This document shows positions 41,969 through 50,313 of a stretch of 64,000 nucleotides of DNA, piece by piece. Every line of letters begins with the position of its first letter. Position 1 is the first letter of the stretch. This DNA is from Azohydromonas aeria. Its GTDB lineage: Bacteria; Pseudomonadota; Gammaproteobacteria; Burkholderiales; Burkholderiaceae_C. The notes under the pieces were generated by a model. The model was not told the origin of the DNA. It saw nothing but the letters and a program-made list of their open reading frames with translations, and did no database searches. The translations under genes and the position numbers were made by a program. The stretch spans positions 62,001 through 126,000 of the forward strand of contig NZ_VIDQ01000002.1 in NCBI RefSeq assembly GCF_009760915.1, written 5' to 3'.

Positions 41969-44900
41969 CACGCGCCCTCCCCGGCCACGGCTGCGTGGGC
42001 TTGAGGCGGCGCCTCGCCGCGGCGCCGGTCGAAGAGCCGGCGCACCACCACGTAGAACACCGGCACGAACAGCAGCCCCAGCACCGTGGCGCTGAGCATG
42101 CCGCCCAGCACGCCGGTGCCGATGGCGCGGCGGCTGGCCGCACCGGCGCCGGAGGCCAGCGCCAGCGGCAGCACGCCGAACATGAAGGCCAGCGAGGTCA
42201 TGAGGATCGGCCGCAGGCGCAGCCGCACCGCCTGCAGCACGGCGTCCACCAGGGCGGCGCCCTGCCCCTGCAGCTGCTGCGCGAACTCGACGATCAGGAT
42301 GGCGTTCTTGGCCGAGAGCCCCACGGTCGTCAGCAGCCCGATCTGGAAGTACACGTCGTTGGACAGGCCCGCGGCCCAGGTGGCGCCCACCGCGCCGACG
42401 ATGCCCAGTGGCACCACCAGCATCACCGAGAAGGGTACGGCCCAGCTCTCGTACAACGCCGCCAGGCACAGGAACACGAACAGGATCGACACGGCGTAGA
42501 GGGCCGGCGCCTGCGAGCCCGACAGCCGCTCCTGGTAGGACTGCCCCGCCCAGGTGTAGCCGATGCCCTTGCCCACGGTCTCCTGCAGCTTCGCAATCAA
42601 CTCCTCGGCCGCGGCCATGGCCTCGCCGGAGCTCACGCCCGGCGCGGCCGAGCCCACGATCTCGTAGGCCGACAGCCCGTTGTAGCGCTCCAGCTTGGCC
42701 GCGCCGCTGCCCCACTCCACGGTCGCGAAGGCACCGAAGGGCACCATCTGCCCGGCGCTGTTGCGCACGTGCCAGGCCAGGATGTCCTGCGGCTGCATGC
42801 GGTAGGGCGCGTCGCCCTGCATGTAGACCTTCTTGACGCGGCCGTTGTGGATGAAGTCGTTGACGTACTGCCCGCCCATCGCGGCCGAGAGGGTGCTGTT
42901 GACGTCGGCGGTCGAGAGGCCCAGCGCCGCGGCCTTGCGGTCGTCGATGCTGACCTGCAGCTGCGAGGCCGCCTGCAGCCCGCTGGCGCGCACGTTGGCC
43001 AGGCGCGCGTCCTGCGCCGCCAGGTGGATGAACTGGTCCCGCGCGGACTGCAACGCTTCCTGGCCCAGGCCGCCCACGTCCTGCAGCTCCAGCGTGAAGC
43101 CCGCGGCGCTGCCCAGGCCGCGCACGGCCGGCGGCAGCATCACGAACACGCGAGCGTCGCGCACGCCGGCAAGCTCCTTCGTGAAGCGCGCGGCCAGCGC
43201 GGGTGCCTGCTGCCGCGTCTCGCTGCGCTCGCCCCAAGGCTTCAGGCGCACGAACAGGTTGGCGCTGGACTGGTCGCCGCTCATGCCGCGCAGCGCGATG
43301 TAGCCCGCGACCTCGGGCTGCTTGGCCAGGTAGCCCTCGACCTGCTGCAGCACGCCGGCGGTGCGCGCGTCGGTGGCGCCCGGCGGCAGCTGCACCATCG
43401 CCATCAGCAGCCCCTGGTCCTCGTCGGGCAGGTAGGCGGTGGGCAGTTTGGTGAAGCTCCAGGCCAGGCCGGCGGCCAGCAGGGCATAGATCGCGAGCAT
43501 CCGGCCGCTGCGCCGCAGCGTGCGGCCGACCACCGACTGGTACGCGTGGCTGCCCTGGTCGAAGCGGCGGTTGAAGCCGGCGAAGAAGCGGCCGAGCACG
43601 CCGCGCGCAGGTGCGTGGCTGCCCGGCTTGAGCAGCGAGGCACACAGCGCCGGCGTGAGCGTGAGCGCCACCAGCACCGACAGCGCCATGGCCGAGACGA
43701 TGGTGATGGAGAACTGGCGGTAGATCACGCCGGTGGAGCCGCGGAAGAAGGCCATGGGCACGAACACGGCTGAGAGCACCAGCGCGATGCCCACCAGCGC
43801 GCCGGTGATCTCGCCCATGCTGCGCCGCGTGGCTTCGCGCGGGCTCAAGCCCTCCTCGGTCATCAGCCGCTCGACGTTCTCCACCACCACGATGGCGTCG
43901 TCCACCAGCAGCCCGATGGCCAGCACCGCGCCGAAGAGCGTGAGCGTGTTGACCGAGAAGCCCGCCAGCGCCAGCACGCCGAAGGTGCCCAGCAGCACCA
44001 CCGGCACGGCGATGGCCGGGATCAGCGTGGCGCGCAGGCTCTGCATGAACAGGCCCATGATCAGCACCACCAGCACCATGGCCTCGGCCAGCGTGATCAG
44101 CACTTCCTCCACCGACACCTTCACGAAGGGCGTGCTGTCGTAGCCGATCTCGGCCTTCATTCGGCTGGGGAAGTAGGGGCCGAGCTGGTCGAGCTTGGCC
44201 TTGACCGCCTCGGCCACCGCCAGCGCGTTGGCGCCCGAGGCCAGCTTGATGCCCATGCCGGCCGAAGGCCGGCCGTTGTAACGCGACTGGAAGCCGTAGC
44301 TTTCGCTGCCCAGCTCCACGCGCGCCACGTCGGCCAGGCGCACGATGGCGCCGTCGGTGGCGGACTTGACCACCACGTCGTTGAACTGCGCCACCGTGCG
44401 CAGCTTGCTGCGCGCGGTGACGGTGGCGGTGAGCGCCTGGTTGGCTGCCGCGGGCAGCGCGCCCACGGCGCCGGCCGAGACCTGCGTGTTCTGGTTCGTC
44501 AGCGCGGCGCTGACGTCCGAGGGCATGAGCGCGTATTTCTGCAGCTGAGCCGGGTCGAGCCAGATGCGCATGGCGTAGGCGGCGCCCATGGTCGTGACCT
44601 CGCCCACGCCGTCGATGCGGCTGAACTGGTCCACCAGCGTGCTGGCCACGTAGTCGCCGATGTCGGCACCCGTCACCGTCGGGTCGTCGGAGGTGAGGTT
44701 GGCGATGAGCAGGTAGTCGGTGCCGGTCTTGGTCACCGTCACGCCCTGGCTCTGCACCGCCTGGGGCAGCTGCGTCATGGCCTGCTGCACCTTGTTCTGC
44801 ACCTGCATCTGCGCCACGTTCGGGTCGGTGCCGGCGACGAAGCTCAAGCTCACATTGGCGCTGCCGTTGGCGCTGCTGGTGGAGGTCATGCTCAGCAGCC

Positions 44901-45120
44901 CGTCAAGCCCCGTCATGCGCTGCTCGATGACCTGGGTGACGGAGTCCTCCACCGTCTGCGCCGAGGCGCCGGTGTAGGTGGCGTTGACGCTGATGCGCGT
45001 GGGCGCGATGTCGGGGTACTGCTCCAGCGGCAGCGTGGTCAGCGCCAGGGCGCCGGCGAGCATCACGACGATGGCGATGACCCAGGCAAAGATGGGCCGG
45101 TCGATGAAGAAGCGTGCCAT
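41968..45120 (-). CDS. RND multidrug efflux transporter permease (AcrB/MexB-like, HAE1)
   Basis: This is a 1050-residue inner-membrane proton-driven pump. The N-terminus MARFFIDRPIFAWVIAIVVM and the periplasmic segment with QYPDIAPTRISVNATYTGA are typical. TM4 carries the proton-relay Asp pair in GLLVDDAIVVVENVERLM, and the C-terminal repeat has VGLSAKNAILIVEFAQ with the conserved Lys. It takes substrates from the periplasm or inner membrane and hands them to the OprM-like channel. It is preceded by the adaptor gene and diverges functionally from BaeSR. Substrates unknown, probably hydrophobic drugs or aromatic compounds. Confidence 0.95.
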   Translation of the reverse strand: MARFFIDRPIFAWVIAIVVMLAGALALTTLPLEQYPDIAPTRISVNATYTGASAQTVEDSVTQVIEQRMTGLDGLLSMTSTSSANGSANVSLSFVAGTDPNVAQMQVQNKVQQAMTQLPQAVQSQGVTVTKTGTDYLLIANLTSDDPTVTGADIGDYVASTLVDQFSRIDGVGEVTTMGAAYAMRIWLDPAQLQKYALMPSDVSAALTNQNTQVSAGAVGALPAAANQALTATVTARSKLRTVAQFNDVVVKSATDGAIVRLADVARVELGSESYGFQSRYNGRPSAGMGIKLASGANALAVAEAVKAKLDQLGPYFPSRMKAEIGYDSTPFVKVSVEEVLITLAEAMVLVVLIMGLFMQSLRATLIPAIAVPVVLLGTFGVLALAGFSVNTLTLFGAVLAIGLLVDDAIVVVENVERLMTEEGLSPREATRRSMGEITGALVGIALVLSAVFVPMAFFRGSTGVIYRQFSITIVSAMALSVLVALTLTPALCASLLKPGSHAPARGVLGRFFAGFNRRFDQGSHAYQSVVGRTLRRSGRMLAIYALLAAGLAWSFTKLPTAYLPDEDQGLLMAMVQLPPGATDARTAGVLQQVEGYLAKQPEVAGYIALRGMSGDQSSANLFVRLKPWGERSETRQQAPALAARFTKELAGVRDARVFVMLPPAVRGLGSAAGFTLELQDVGGLGQEALQSARDQFIHLAAQDARLANVRASGLQAASQLQVSIDDRKAAALGLSTADVNSTLSAAMGGQYVNDFIHNGRVKKVYMQGDAPYRMQPQDILAWHVRNSAGQMVPFGAFATVEWGSGAAKLERYNGLSAYEIVGSAAPGVSSGEAMAAAEELIAKLQETVGKGIGYTWAGQSYQERLSGSQAPALYAVSILFVFLCLAALYESWAVPFSVMLVVPLGIVGAVGATWAAGLSNDVYFQIGLLTTVGLSAKNAILIVEFAQQLQGQGAALVDAVLQAVRLRLRPILMTSLAFMFGVLPLALASGAGAASRRAIGTGVLGGMLSATVLGLLFVPVFYVVVRRLFDRRRGEAPPQAHAAVAGEGA

Positions 45121-45136
45121 GGGGGCGTTTCCTCCT

Positions 45137-46369
45137 TCAGCGCGCTGCGGAGGCCGCGTCGGCCGCCGGCGCGGCCTGGGCCACGACCGCGGCGCCGGCC
45201 GCCACGGGGCGCACGATCTGCCCTTCGCGCACCTTGCCCGTGCCCTCGACGATGAGGCGGTCGCCGCTCTGCAGCCCCTGCGTCACGCGCCAGCGCCCGT
45301 CCACGGCCTCGGCCACCGTGACGGCGCGGCGCTGCACCTTGTCGTCGGCGCCGACCACCAGCGCGCTGGCCTCGCCGCGCGCATTGCGGCTGATGCCGGC
45401 CTGGGGCGCGAGGATCGCCGCCGGGTCCTGCGCCTGCTCCAGCACTGCGCGCACGTACATGCCCGGCAGCAGCAGCCCGTCCGGGTTGGGCACCTTGGCG
45501 CGCAGCGTGACGGCGCCGCTGGTGGTGTTCACCGTCACGCCGCTGACCTGCAGCTTCCCGGCGTGCGCGTAAGTGGAACCGTCCTCCAGCTTGAGCCGGA
45601 TGGCAACCTCGCCGCCTTGCAGCGCACCGCTGGCAATCTGGCGGCGCAGCTTGAGCACCTCGACGCTGCTTTGCGGCACGTCCACCAGGATCGGGTCGAG
45701 CTGCTGCACCGTGGTCAGCGCCATCGTCTGGTTCGCCGTGACCAGCGCCCCGGGCGTGACGGTGGAGGTCTCGATGCGCCCAGCGATCGGCGCGGCGATG
45801 CGCGTGCGCGCGAGGTCGATCTCGGCGCTGGCGAGCGTGGCCTGCGCGGTGTCGAGGTCGGCCTTGGCTTGCTGCAGCGCGGCCTGCGCGTCCTCCAGGT
45901 CCTGGCGCGTGCCGGCGTCGGCATTCATCAGCTCCTGCTGGCGCCGGGCCTTCAACTGCGCCGCATCAAGCGTGGCCTGGGCGCGCGCCACGCCGGCGAG
46001 GGCGCTGCGCACGGCAGCCTCGTAGCTGGCCGCGTCAATCTGGTAGAGCGGCTGGCCGACGCGCACGACGGAGCCTTCGCGGAACAGCCGCTCGCGCACG
46101 ATGCCCCCGACCTGGGGCCGGATCTCGGCGATGCGCGCGGCCACGGTGCGCCCGGCCAGCTCGGTGCGCAGCGCCAGCGGCTGGGCGGCGAGCGTGACGA
46201 TGCCGACCTCGGTGGCCTGCGGCGCTTGGGGCGGGGCCTTGGCATCGCCCCGCGCGCAGCCGGCCAGGACCAGGACCGCGGCGCAGGCCAGGGAAATGAC
46301 ACTGCCACTCCACCAGGAGTGGGCAACCCGTCCGGCCGCTGCCGGGAAATGCAGTTGTTCTTGAGGCAT
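45137..46369 (-). CDS. RND efflux periplasmic adaptor (membrane fusion protein)
   Basis: This is a 410-residue adaptor that links the pump to the outer-membrane channel. Its lipoprotein signal is SLACAAVLVLAGC. The lipoyl/barrel-sandwich halves are IRPQVGGIVRERLFREGSVV and RTRIAAPIAGRIETSTVTPG, separated by a long coiled-coil hairpin (AQATLDAAQLKARRQQELM to AKADLDTAQATLASAE). The ATG at 46369 places the lipobox 39 residues in, longer than usual, so an internal start is possible though none is obvious. It is the first gene of the efflux operon and lies 100 bp from the divergent baeS start. Confidence 0.93.
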   Translation of the reverse strand: MPQEQLHFPAAAGRVAHSWWSGSVISLACAAVLVLAGCARGDAKAPPQAPQATEVGIVTLAAQPLALRTELAGRTVAARIAEIRPQVGGIVRERLFREGSVVRVGQPLYQIDAASYEAAVRSALAGVARAQATLDAAQLKARRQQELMNADAGTRQDLEDAQAALQQAKADLDTAQATLASAEIDLARTRIAAPIAGRIETSTVTPGALVTANQTMALTTVQQLDPILVDVPQSSVEVLKLRRQIASGALQGGEVAIRLKLEDGSTYAHAGKLQVSGVTVNTTSGAVTLRAKVPNPDGLLLPGMYVRAVLEQAQDPAAILAPQAGISRNARGEASALVVGADDKVQRRAVTVAEAVDGRWRVTQGLQSGDRLIVEGTGKVREGQIVRPVAAGAAVVAQAAPAADAASAAR

Positions 46370-46469
46370 GCGGCCATGCTGGGCGGCAAATGTGCAGGGA
46401 AATTGAAGAACCGGTGCCGCGCCCGGGCTGCCGCCATGACGACGCAGGCGTGCGGTCCAATACGGCCCC

Positions 46470-47882
46470 ATGCGCATCGGCATCTCGACCCGGCTCTTCC
46501 TGGCCGTGCTGGCGACCGCGGGGCTGGCCGTGGTGCTGGTCAGCGCGGCGGCCCGCTGGAACTTCGAACGCGGCTTCCTGGGCTATCTCAACGAGATGGC
46601 GGCCGAAGGCATGGCGGAAGTCGTGCCACGCCTGGAGCAGGCCTATGCCGAGCACGGCAGCTGGGACAGGCTGCGAGACGGTCCGCCGCAGCGCTGGTTC
46701 AAGCTGCTGCGGCCGCAGCCCGGGCGCGAGGCCCCCATGGACGTGGTACAGCGGGCACAGGCCGAAGGCCCGCCCCGGTCCGACCTCACCGGTGCGATGG
46801 TGCGCCTGGGCCTGCTCGACGCCCAGCTGCAATGGGTGGCGGGCTACCGCGCCGTCACGCCGGACATGCGGCGCCAAGCTGTGAGGTACCAGGGCCGCGT
46901 CGTGGGATGGCTGGTGCTGGCGCCCTTCGAGCAGGTCGCCGACGCCGGAGACGAGCGATTCCAGCAGGGGCAGAACCACGCGACGCTGGCCACCGCGGTG
47001 CTGGCACTCATGCTGTCGGCACTGATCGCGTGGTGGGTGTCCGGGGCGCTGCTGGAGCCGGTGCGGCGCGTGGCGCGCGCCACGCACCTGCTGGCCGCCG
47101 GCCACCACGAGGTGCGGGTGCAGGTGCCGGGCCGCGACGAGGTGGGACAGCTTGCGCGCGACTTCAACCACCTGGCGCACACGCTGGAGCGCAACGAGGC
47201 GCTGCGGCGCGAGTTCGTGGCCGACGTGTCGCACGAGCTGCGCACGCCGCTGGCGGTGCTGCGCGGCGAGCTCGAAGCGCTGGAGGACGGCATCCGGCCG
47301 CTCAACCAGGCCGCCGTGGCTTCGCTGCAAGGCGAGGTGCAACGGTTGGGAGAGCTGGTGGACGACCTGTTCGAGCTGGCGCTGTCGGACGCGGGAGCCC
47401 TGAGCTACCGCATGGCACCGCTGGATCTGGACGCGCTGCTGCGGCGCGCCGCCGACACGCACCGCGCGCGCATCGAGGCCAGCGGGCTGCACCTGGAGCT
47501 GGCGCTGCCCGACGAGCCGCTGCGGCTGCAGGGAGACGAGTCCCGGCTGCTGCAGCTGCTGGACAACCTGCTGGAGAACAGCCGACGCTACACCGACGCG
47601 CCGGGCGTGGTGCGCATCGAGGCCCGATCCGTGCTCGAAGGCTTGCAAGTCAACGTCCACGACAGCGCGCCGGGGCTGCCCGACGAGTTGCTGCCGCGCC
47701 TGTTCGAGCGCTTCTTCCGCGCCGAGGGCTCGCGCAGCCGCGCCAGCGGCGGCGCCGGCCTGGGGCTGGCCATCTGCCGCAACATCGCTCAGGCCCATGG
47801 CGGACGCATTGCCGCGCATCCTTCGCCGCTGGGGGGCGTGTGGATGGAAGTCGTGCTGCCGCACAAGAAGGTCATCGCATGA
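46470..47882 (+). CDS. baeS: Sensor histidine kinase, BaeS-like efflux regulator
   Basis: This is a 470-residue envelope-stress sensor kinase. It has TM1 (LFLAVLATAGLAVVLVSAA), a periplasmic sensor with NFERGFLGYLNEM and AYAEHGSWDRLR (BaeS signature), and TM2 at about 172-192. The HAMP domain precedes an H-box FVADVSHELRTPL (His255), N-box LLDNLLENSRRY and G-box GGAGLGLAICRNIAQAHGG. In the ATPase lid DSAPGLPDELL replaces the usual DxGxG first glycine with alanine-proline, a known variant in BaeS. The stop overlaps the baeR start by four bases. It diverges from the RND operon, which it presumably activates. Confidence 0.88.
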   Translation: MRIGISTRLFLAVLATAGLAVVLVSAAARWNFERGFLGYLNEMAAEGMAEVVPRLEQAYAEHGSWDRLRDGPPQRWFKLLRPQPGREAPMDVVQRAQAEGPPRSDLTGAMVRLGLLDAQLQWVAGYRAVTPDMRRQAVRYQGRVVGWLVLAPFEQVADAGDERFQQGQNHATLATAVLALMLSALIAWWVSGALLEPVRRVARATHLLAAGHHEVRVQVPGRDEVGQLARDFNHLAHTLERNEALRREFVADVSHELRTPLAVLRGELEALEDGIRPLNQAAVASLQGEVQRLGELVDDLFELALSDAGALSYRMAPLDLDALLRRAADTHRARIEASGLHLELALPDEPLRLQGDESRLLQLLDNLLENSRRYTDAPGVVRIEARSVLEGLQVNVHDSAPGLPDELLPRLFERFFRAEGSRSRASGGAGLGLAICRNIAQAHGGRIAAHPSPLGGVWMEVVLPHKKVIA

Positions 47883-48568
47883 CGACGCAGCCCGTGTTGA
47901 TCGTCGAGGATGAGGCCAAGCTGGCGGCGCTGCTGGCGGACTACCTGCGCGCCTCGGGCCTGGACAGCGTGGTGGTGCACGACGGGCTGCAGGCCGTGGC
48001 GGCGGCACGCACGCACGTACCCTGCGTGGTACTGCTCGACCTGATGCTGCCCGGGCAGGACGGCATGGCGGTGTGCCGCGAGCTGCGCGCGTTCACGCAA
48101 GTGCCGATCATCATGCTCACCGCGCGCACCGCGGAGGTGGACCGGCTGCTGGGGCTGGAACTCGGCGCCGACGACTACCTGTGCAAGCCCTACAGCCCGC
48201 GCGAGGTGGTGGCGCGGGTCAAGGCGCAGCTGCGGCGCAGCGCCTGGGCCACGGGCACGGCGCCGGCCACACCAGCGGGACTTGGCCTTGACGCCACCAC
48301 GCTGCGAGCTACGGTGGATGGAGCACCGCTGGACTTGACGCCCGCGGAGTTCCGGCTGCTGCAAGTCCTGGCTGAGCATCCCGGTCGTGTGTTCTCGCGC
48401 GACCATTTGCTCAACCGCCTGCATGACGACGGTCGCGCCGTCACGGACCGGACCGTGGACAGCCACGTGCGCAACCTGCGCCGCAAGTTCGAGGCCACCG
48501 CAGGCGGGCGAGATCCGATCCGGTCCGTGTACGGCGTGGGTTATGCCTTCGAGTGGCCGCCGTCGTAG
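47879..48568 (+). CDS. baeR: Response regulator, BaeR-like
   Basis: This is a 229-residue OmpR-class regulator. The receiver has acidic residues at VEDE, phosphoacceptor Asp54 in VVLLDLMLPGQDG and Lys in YLCKPYSPREV. The winged helix contains LTPAEFRLLQVLAEHPGRVF and ends RSVYGVGYAFEW. The start ATG overlaps the kinase stop (ATGA). The frame stays open far upstream, but that part is the shadow of the kinase and efflux genes. Likely target: the divergent efflux operon promoter. Confidence 0.9.
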   Translation: MTTQPVLIVEDEAKLAALLADYLRASGLDSVVVHDGLQAVAAARTHVPCVVLLDLMLPGQDGMAVCRELRAFTQVPIIMLTARTAEVDRLLGLELGADDYLCKPYSPREVVARVKAQLRRSAWATGTAPATPAGLGLDATTLRATVDGAPLDLTPAEFRLLQVLAEHPGRVFSRDHLLNRLHDDGRAVTDRTVDSHVRNLRRKFEATAGGRDPIRSVYGVGYAFEWPPS

Positions 48569-48650
48569 CCGACCGATTGGCGCGCCGGCAGCGGTGCAGC
48601 AGCGCCATTGCATCACTCGTGCAAGGCGACAGGCCCGCAGGTCGGCCCCG

Positions 48651-48917
48651 TCACTTGGGTACGATGATCCGAGGCCAGTTCGCCTCACGCGCCTGCCGCA
48701 GCATCCGTTGCACAAAAGGTTGCTCGTGGGCACGAAGCTCGACATCGGCCCGGATGGCGTCCACGGGGCATTCCGCCACGCACATCCCACAATCGATGCA
48801 TTCGTCCGGCTCGATGGCCAGCACGTCCGGTCCTTCGATAAAGCAGCCCATCGGGCATGGCGCGACGCAGGCCGTGTCCTTGCAGCCCACGCAACGCTCG
48901 GTGACGGCGTAAGTCAT
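48651..48917 (-). CDS. 7Fe/8Fe ferredoxin (FdxA-like)
   Basis: This is an 88-residue electron carrier. Cysteines at positions 9, 12, 17, 21, 25, 40, 43, 46 and 50 form the pattern of ferredoxins carrying one [3Fe-4S] and one [4Fe-4S] cluster (CVGCKDTACVAPCP and CIDCGMCVAECP). The central GPDVLAIEPDECIDCG and the C-terminal basic extension are FdxA-like. Its start overlaps the stop of a small membrane protein gene by four bases, so the two are co-translated. The redox partner is not evident in the window. Confidence 0.9.
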   Translation of the reverse strand: MTYAVTERCVGCKDTACVAPCPMGCFIEGPDVLAIEPDECIDCGMCVAECPVDAIRADVELRAHEQPFVQRMLRQAREANWPRIIVPK

Positions 48918-49162
48918 GCGTGCCAGACCGCGATCAATCCCAGCAGCGCGAGGACTGGAGACAGAGTCACCACCGCCACGATCAGCAGTCGCTCAGCCCA
49001 CAGGTATGCAAATAGGCCTGCAGCGCCCGCCATCATCGCAGCGGGCCCCATCGATGCGCCAAAACCATCGATGGTCCAAAGCCATATCGCGGCAGCAATC
49101 GCCAGGGCCAGCACGGTTCTAAAGGCGGTTGAGCAATGTTTCGGGGCTGTTGGACCTGACAT
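48914..49162 (-). CDS. Small membrane protein coupled to ferredoxin
   Basis: This 82-residue protein has about three hydrophobic segments (AFRTVLALAIAAAIWLWTI, GPAAMMAGAAGLFAYLW and LLIVAVVTLSPVLALLGLIA). No family is recognised. Its TGA overlaps the ATG of the ferredoxin gene (ATGA), suggesting joint translation and perhaps a membrane anchor or quinone-linked partner for the ferredoxin. The ATG at 49162 lacks a close Shine-Dalgarno (AAGGAA is 13 bases away), so the start is uncertain. Confidence 0.6.
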   Translation of the reverse strand: MSGPTAPKHCSTAFRTVLALAIAAAIWLWTIDGFGASMGPAAMMAGAAGLFAYLWAERLLIVAVVTLSPVLALLGLIAVWHA

Positions 49163-49414
49163 GATGGGTGCTTGATTCCTTCGGTGGGTATGGGTTCGGC
49201 CTGCTGCTGAGCCGGGCTGGCGCAGGCTCACGGTAGGGCGGCGAAGCTCGATGAATGGAGTGTTGTCCATCGATTCCGGCGCTGCCTGCATCCCGGTTGT
49301 TTGCCGGTTTCAACTAATTTGAAATTCCCCGCTCATGCCGATCGGTACCCTGCTGCTGCCCCAAGATCCGCTTCAGGGGCTCGAACCGCTGCTCACGAGC
49401 AGCGCGCCGATGGG

Positions 49415-50045
49415 TCAAGCAGCGCGGCGCTTGCGCTTGGCCGGCGGTGAAGCGCTTTCGCTTTGTTTGCGGCTACGCGCCCGCGGCAATGCGGCGCCTT
49501 TTTGGATTGGCATTTCCGCTTCGTTCGCGCAGGCCCGGACAGTCGCCTCGCACAGCTTTGCCAGGTCTTCCGACTGGTCGTCCAGACGGGTCGTCATCAG
49601 CATCGACGACACGATGCCGACGTCGCTGATGGGGCGATAAACGATGTCGTCGCGTCGGAACCGCTGCACGGAGCTGGGCACGAGCGATATGCCGATGCCC
49701 GCAGCCACCATGCCCACTGCGGTGCGGCCGGACTTGAGTGCCTCGATCTGCTCCACCGAGGTCAGCTCCGACACCACGACGTCGAGCTCGGCATGCTGGC
49801 GCATGAAGTCGTGGATGACGTTGGGCAGCACGCCGTAGAGCAGCGAGGGCACGGAGCCGACGCCGATCCAGCGGCGGCGGCCGCTGCCGAGGCGGCGCGT
49901 CGCTTCGCTGAGTTCCTTGACACGGGCCAGGATCTGCACGGAGTGCTCGCAGCAGAACGCTTGCACCCTGGTCGGCCGAGCGGTCGAACACCGACGGCAC
50001 TTGTGGCGTGAACTCAGTGGGTTCGGCTCTGCGCGTGAATGACAA
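49415..50045 (-). pseudogene. Decayed LysR-family regulator next to the gallate operon
   Basis: Recognisable LysR parts are present but incomplete. On the minus strand VFDRSA is seen in one frame, and CCEHSVQILARVKELSEATR in another continues into RRWIGVGSVPSLLYGVLP and EQIEALKSGRT. The text then jumps straight to AVGMVAAGIGISLVPSSVQR, which in intact regulators lies about 90-100 residues further on. The helix-turn-helix is missing, there is a frameshift near the linker and a large internal deletion. It lies divergent from the gallate genes, the usual place of their regulator, and cannot encode a normal LysR protein. Confidence 0.8.
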
Positions 50046-50084
50046 CCCGGCGTTCTGGAGCGCGGGATCACCATAGGGTTTACC

Positions 50085-50103
50085 CGATAACGCAGGGTTA
50101 TCG
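50085..50103. promoter_or_regulatory. Candidate LysR operator upstream of the gallate operon
   Basis: CGATAAC (50085-50091) and GTTATCG (50097-50103) form a perfect 7-bp inverted repeat with spacer GCAGG. It sits between the decayed LysR gene and the MFS transporter, about 210 bp before the latter's start. ATAAC-N5-GTTAT has the form of a LysR recognition box. A similar GATAAC-N5-GGTAT occurs before the intact LysR gene at 58573. Confidence 0.55.
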
Positions 50104-50313
50104 CGCCCGGGGTCCTGTCATCTTGGACAGCGTGAGTCGTCTTCTTACAGTCGCGACTTTCCAAAAACGCAAGCCGCAACTCGCCGCTCAGGGACGTTAC
50201 AGCAGCGGTGCAAGACGCGTATTGAGCCTGCACAAGGCCGGTTCGTGTCGAGGTTTGCCAAGGGCCCATCCGGGGCTTTCCCGTCCGGTTACCACGCGAT
50301 CCAGGAGACGACC

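Noticed and set aside
44978-47878. Open frame running for almost 1000 codons upstream of baeR in the same frame
   Set aside because: It is the mirror and shifted frame of the efflux adaptor and baeS; only the part from 47879 is a real response regulator.
46035-48008. Long minus-strand open frame opposite baeS
   Set aside because: Shadow frame with low-complexity composition; the plus strand has complete kinase motifs.
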